NCBI RefSeq assembly: GCF_014639795.1 | Contig: NZ_BMGC01000022.1 | Location: 1 to 64,000 of the forward strand | From: Gordonia jinhuaensis | GTDB taxonomy: Bacteria > Actinomycetota > Actinomycetes > Mycobacteriales > Mycobacteriaceae | Length of the DNA: 64,000 nt | Direction of reading: 5' to 3' | Shown here: positions 63,331-64,000 of the stretch, one piece after another | How positions within the stretch are numbered: the stretch's first letter is position 1 | How the letters are laid out: each line of letters begins with the position of its first letter | Translations under genes and position numbers: made by a program | The notes under the pieces: generated by a model | The model's input: the letters and a program-made list of their open reading frames with translations, nothing else | Told to the model about the DNA's origin: nothing | Database searches by the model: none

Positions 63331-63346
63331 GGGACAGTCGCCGACC

Positions 63347-64000
63347 ATGATCGCCATCCATCCCGAGCGGGCGCTGTTCGTGGCGTTCCTCGCCTTCGTG
63401 ATCACCTTCGTGGTGACCCGCGTGATCACCAGGATGATCCGGGCCGGCAAGGGGCCGTTTCGCAACAACATCTCCGGTGGCGTGCACATCCACCACGCGG
63501 TACCGGGCATCATCCTCACGATCATCGGTGCGTTCACCGCACTCGCGGCGTCAGGGCGGACGCCGGCTACCGAGATCGCGGCGGTGATGGTCGGGGTGGG
63601 CGCGTCGCTCGTGCTCGACGAGTTCGCGCTGATCCTGCATCTGCAGGACGTGTACTGGGAGAAGCAGGGGCAGCTGTCGGTGCAGCTCGTCGCGCTGACG
63701 ATGGCACTGCTCGGCCTCACCTTGCTCGGGGCGACACCGTTCGACACCGACGACAACCGCAACGGCACACCGGCGTTCGTCATCACGTTGGTGGTGAACC
63801 TGGTTTTCCTGCTGATCTGCGTGCGGAAGGGCAAATATGTGACCGCGGCCGTCGGCGTGTTCGTGCCACTGGTCGGACTTATCGGGGCCATTCGGTTGGC
63901 CCGACCCACCTCCCGCTGGGCGCGTACGCATTACAGGGAGAAGAAGATGGCGCGGGCGGTGAAGCGGTCGAACATCATCGAGGCCCGATTCGGGCGCTGG
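63347..64000 (+). CDS. Integral membrane protein, cut by window end
   Basis: 218 codons are visible without a stop, so the C terminus lies outside the window. It has about five helices: VAFLAFVITFVVTRVITRMI, then SGGVHIHHAVPGIILTIIGAF, then a DEFALILHLQDVYW segment that is conserved-looking, and two more. The His pair in HIHH and DEFALILH could form a metal or lipid site, an inference only. ATG 63347 with GAGGGACA upstream. It lies in the same direction as the operon, 16 bases after the hotdog gene. Confidence 0.75.
   Translation, partial: MIAIHPERALFVAFLAFVITFVVTRVITRMIRAGKGPFRNNISGGVHIHHAVPGIILTIIGAFTALAASGRTPATEIAAVMVGVGASLVLDEFALILHLQDVYWEKQGQLSVQLVALTMALLGLTLLGATPFDTDDNRNGTPAFVITLVVNLVFLLICVRKGKYVTAAVGVFVPLVGLIGAIRLARPTSRWARTHYREKKMARAVKRSNIIEARFGRW

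Overview
The window is high-GC DNA (roughly two thirds G+C by eye) with many GTG starts, tight 1-4 nt gene overlaps, leaderless-looking promoters, an IdeR/DtxR-type iron box and actinobacterial-style transporters and regulators. This points to a mycolic-acid actinobacterium of the order Mycobacteriales, most like Gordonia or a close relative. The genus is inferred from gene style, not shown by a marker gene.

Left part (1-16.9 kb): an IS3-type transposase remnant at the edge, a small membrane protein, and an iron-siderophore uptake pair under an IdeR box. Two TetR genes follow, each divergent from its likely target: a PaaI-type thioesterase, and an operon of APC permease, hotdog protein and AMP-forming acyl-CoA ligase. 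Next come a fused binding-protein/permease amino-acid ABC transporter with its ATPase and a sulfatase gene broken by an in-frame TAG, an MFS/MarR pair, a DUF1801-type protein and a mannitol-dehydrogenase-family enzyme.

Middle (17-35.8 kb): a secreted serine hydrolase, a ThDP enzyme, a secreted CocE-type hydrolase, a permease divergent from a DAO-type flavin oxidase, a long-chain-type acyl-CoA dehydrogenase, a four-gene osmoprotectant ABC operon with a 24-bp tandem repeat inside it, a flavin monooxygenase with a repeat-coded insertion, and two paralogous lipoproteins, one frameshifted.

Selenocysteine island (36.2-47.6 kb): a formate dehydrogenase whose catalytic subunit has an in-frame UGA (Sec189) followed at once by a SECIS-like hairpin, its iron-sulfur and NrfD-type membrane subunits, selD, tRNA-Sec (selC), selA and selB. 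Together these supply the tRNA, selenophosphate, Sec-tRNA synthesis and dedicated elongation factor needed to read the UGA. Intergenic repeats of one family (GAACTGGTTGCG and its complement) lie upstream of the formate dehydrogenase and again at 49.7-50.0 kb.

Right part (48-64 kb): a drug-type MFS exporter, an OPT transporter, a molybdopterin oxidoreductase with a flavin reductase, a secreted lipocalin, a P450, and a response regulator convergent with and overlapping a frameshifted histidine kinase. A compact operon then encodes a ThDP enzyme, an SRPBCC-like protein, a KASIII-like synthase and a PLP aminotransferase, the best candidate here for an undescribed small-molecule pathway. A hotdog protein and a truncated membrane protein end the window.

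Limits: all names come from reading translated sequence and motifs. No database search was run, and several frameshifts or stops could be sequencing errors.
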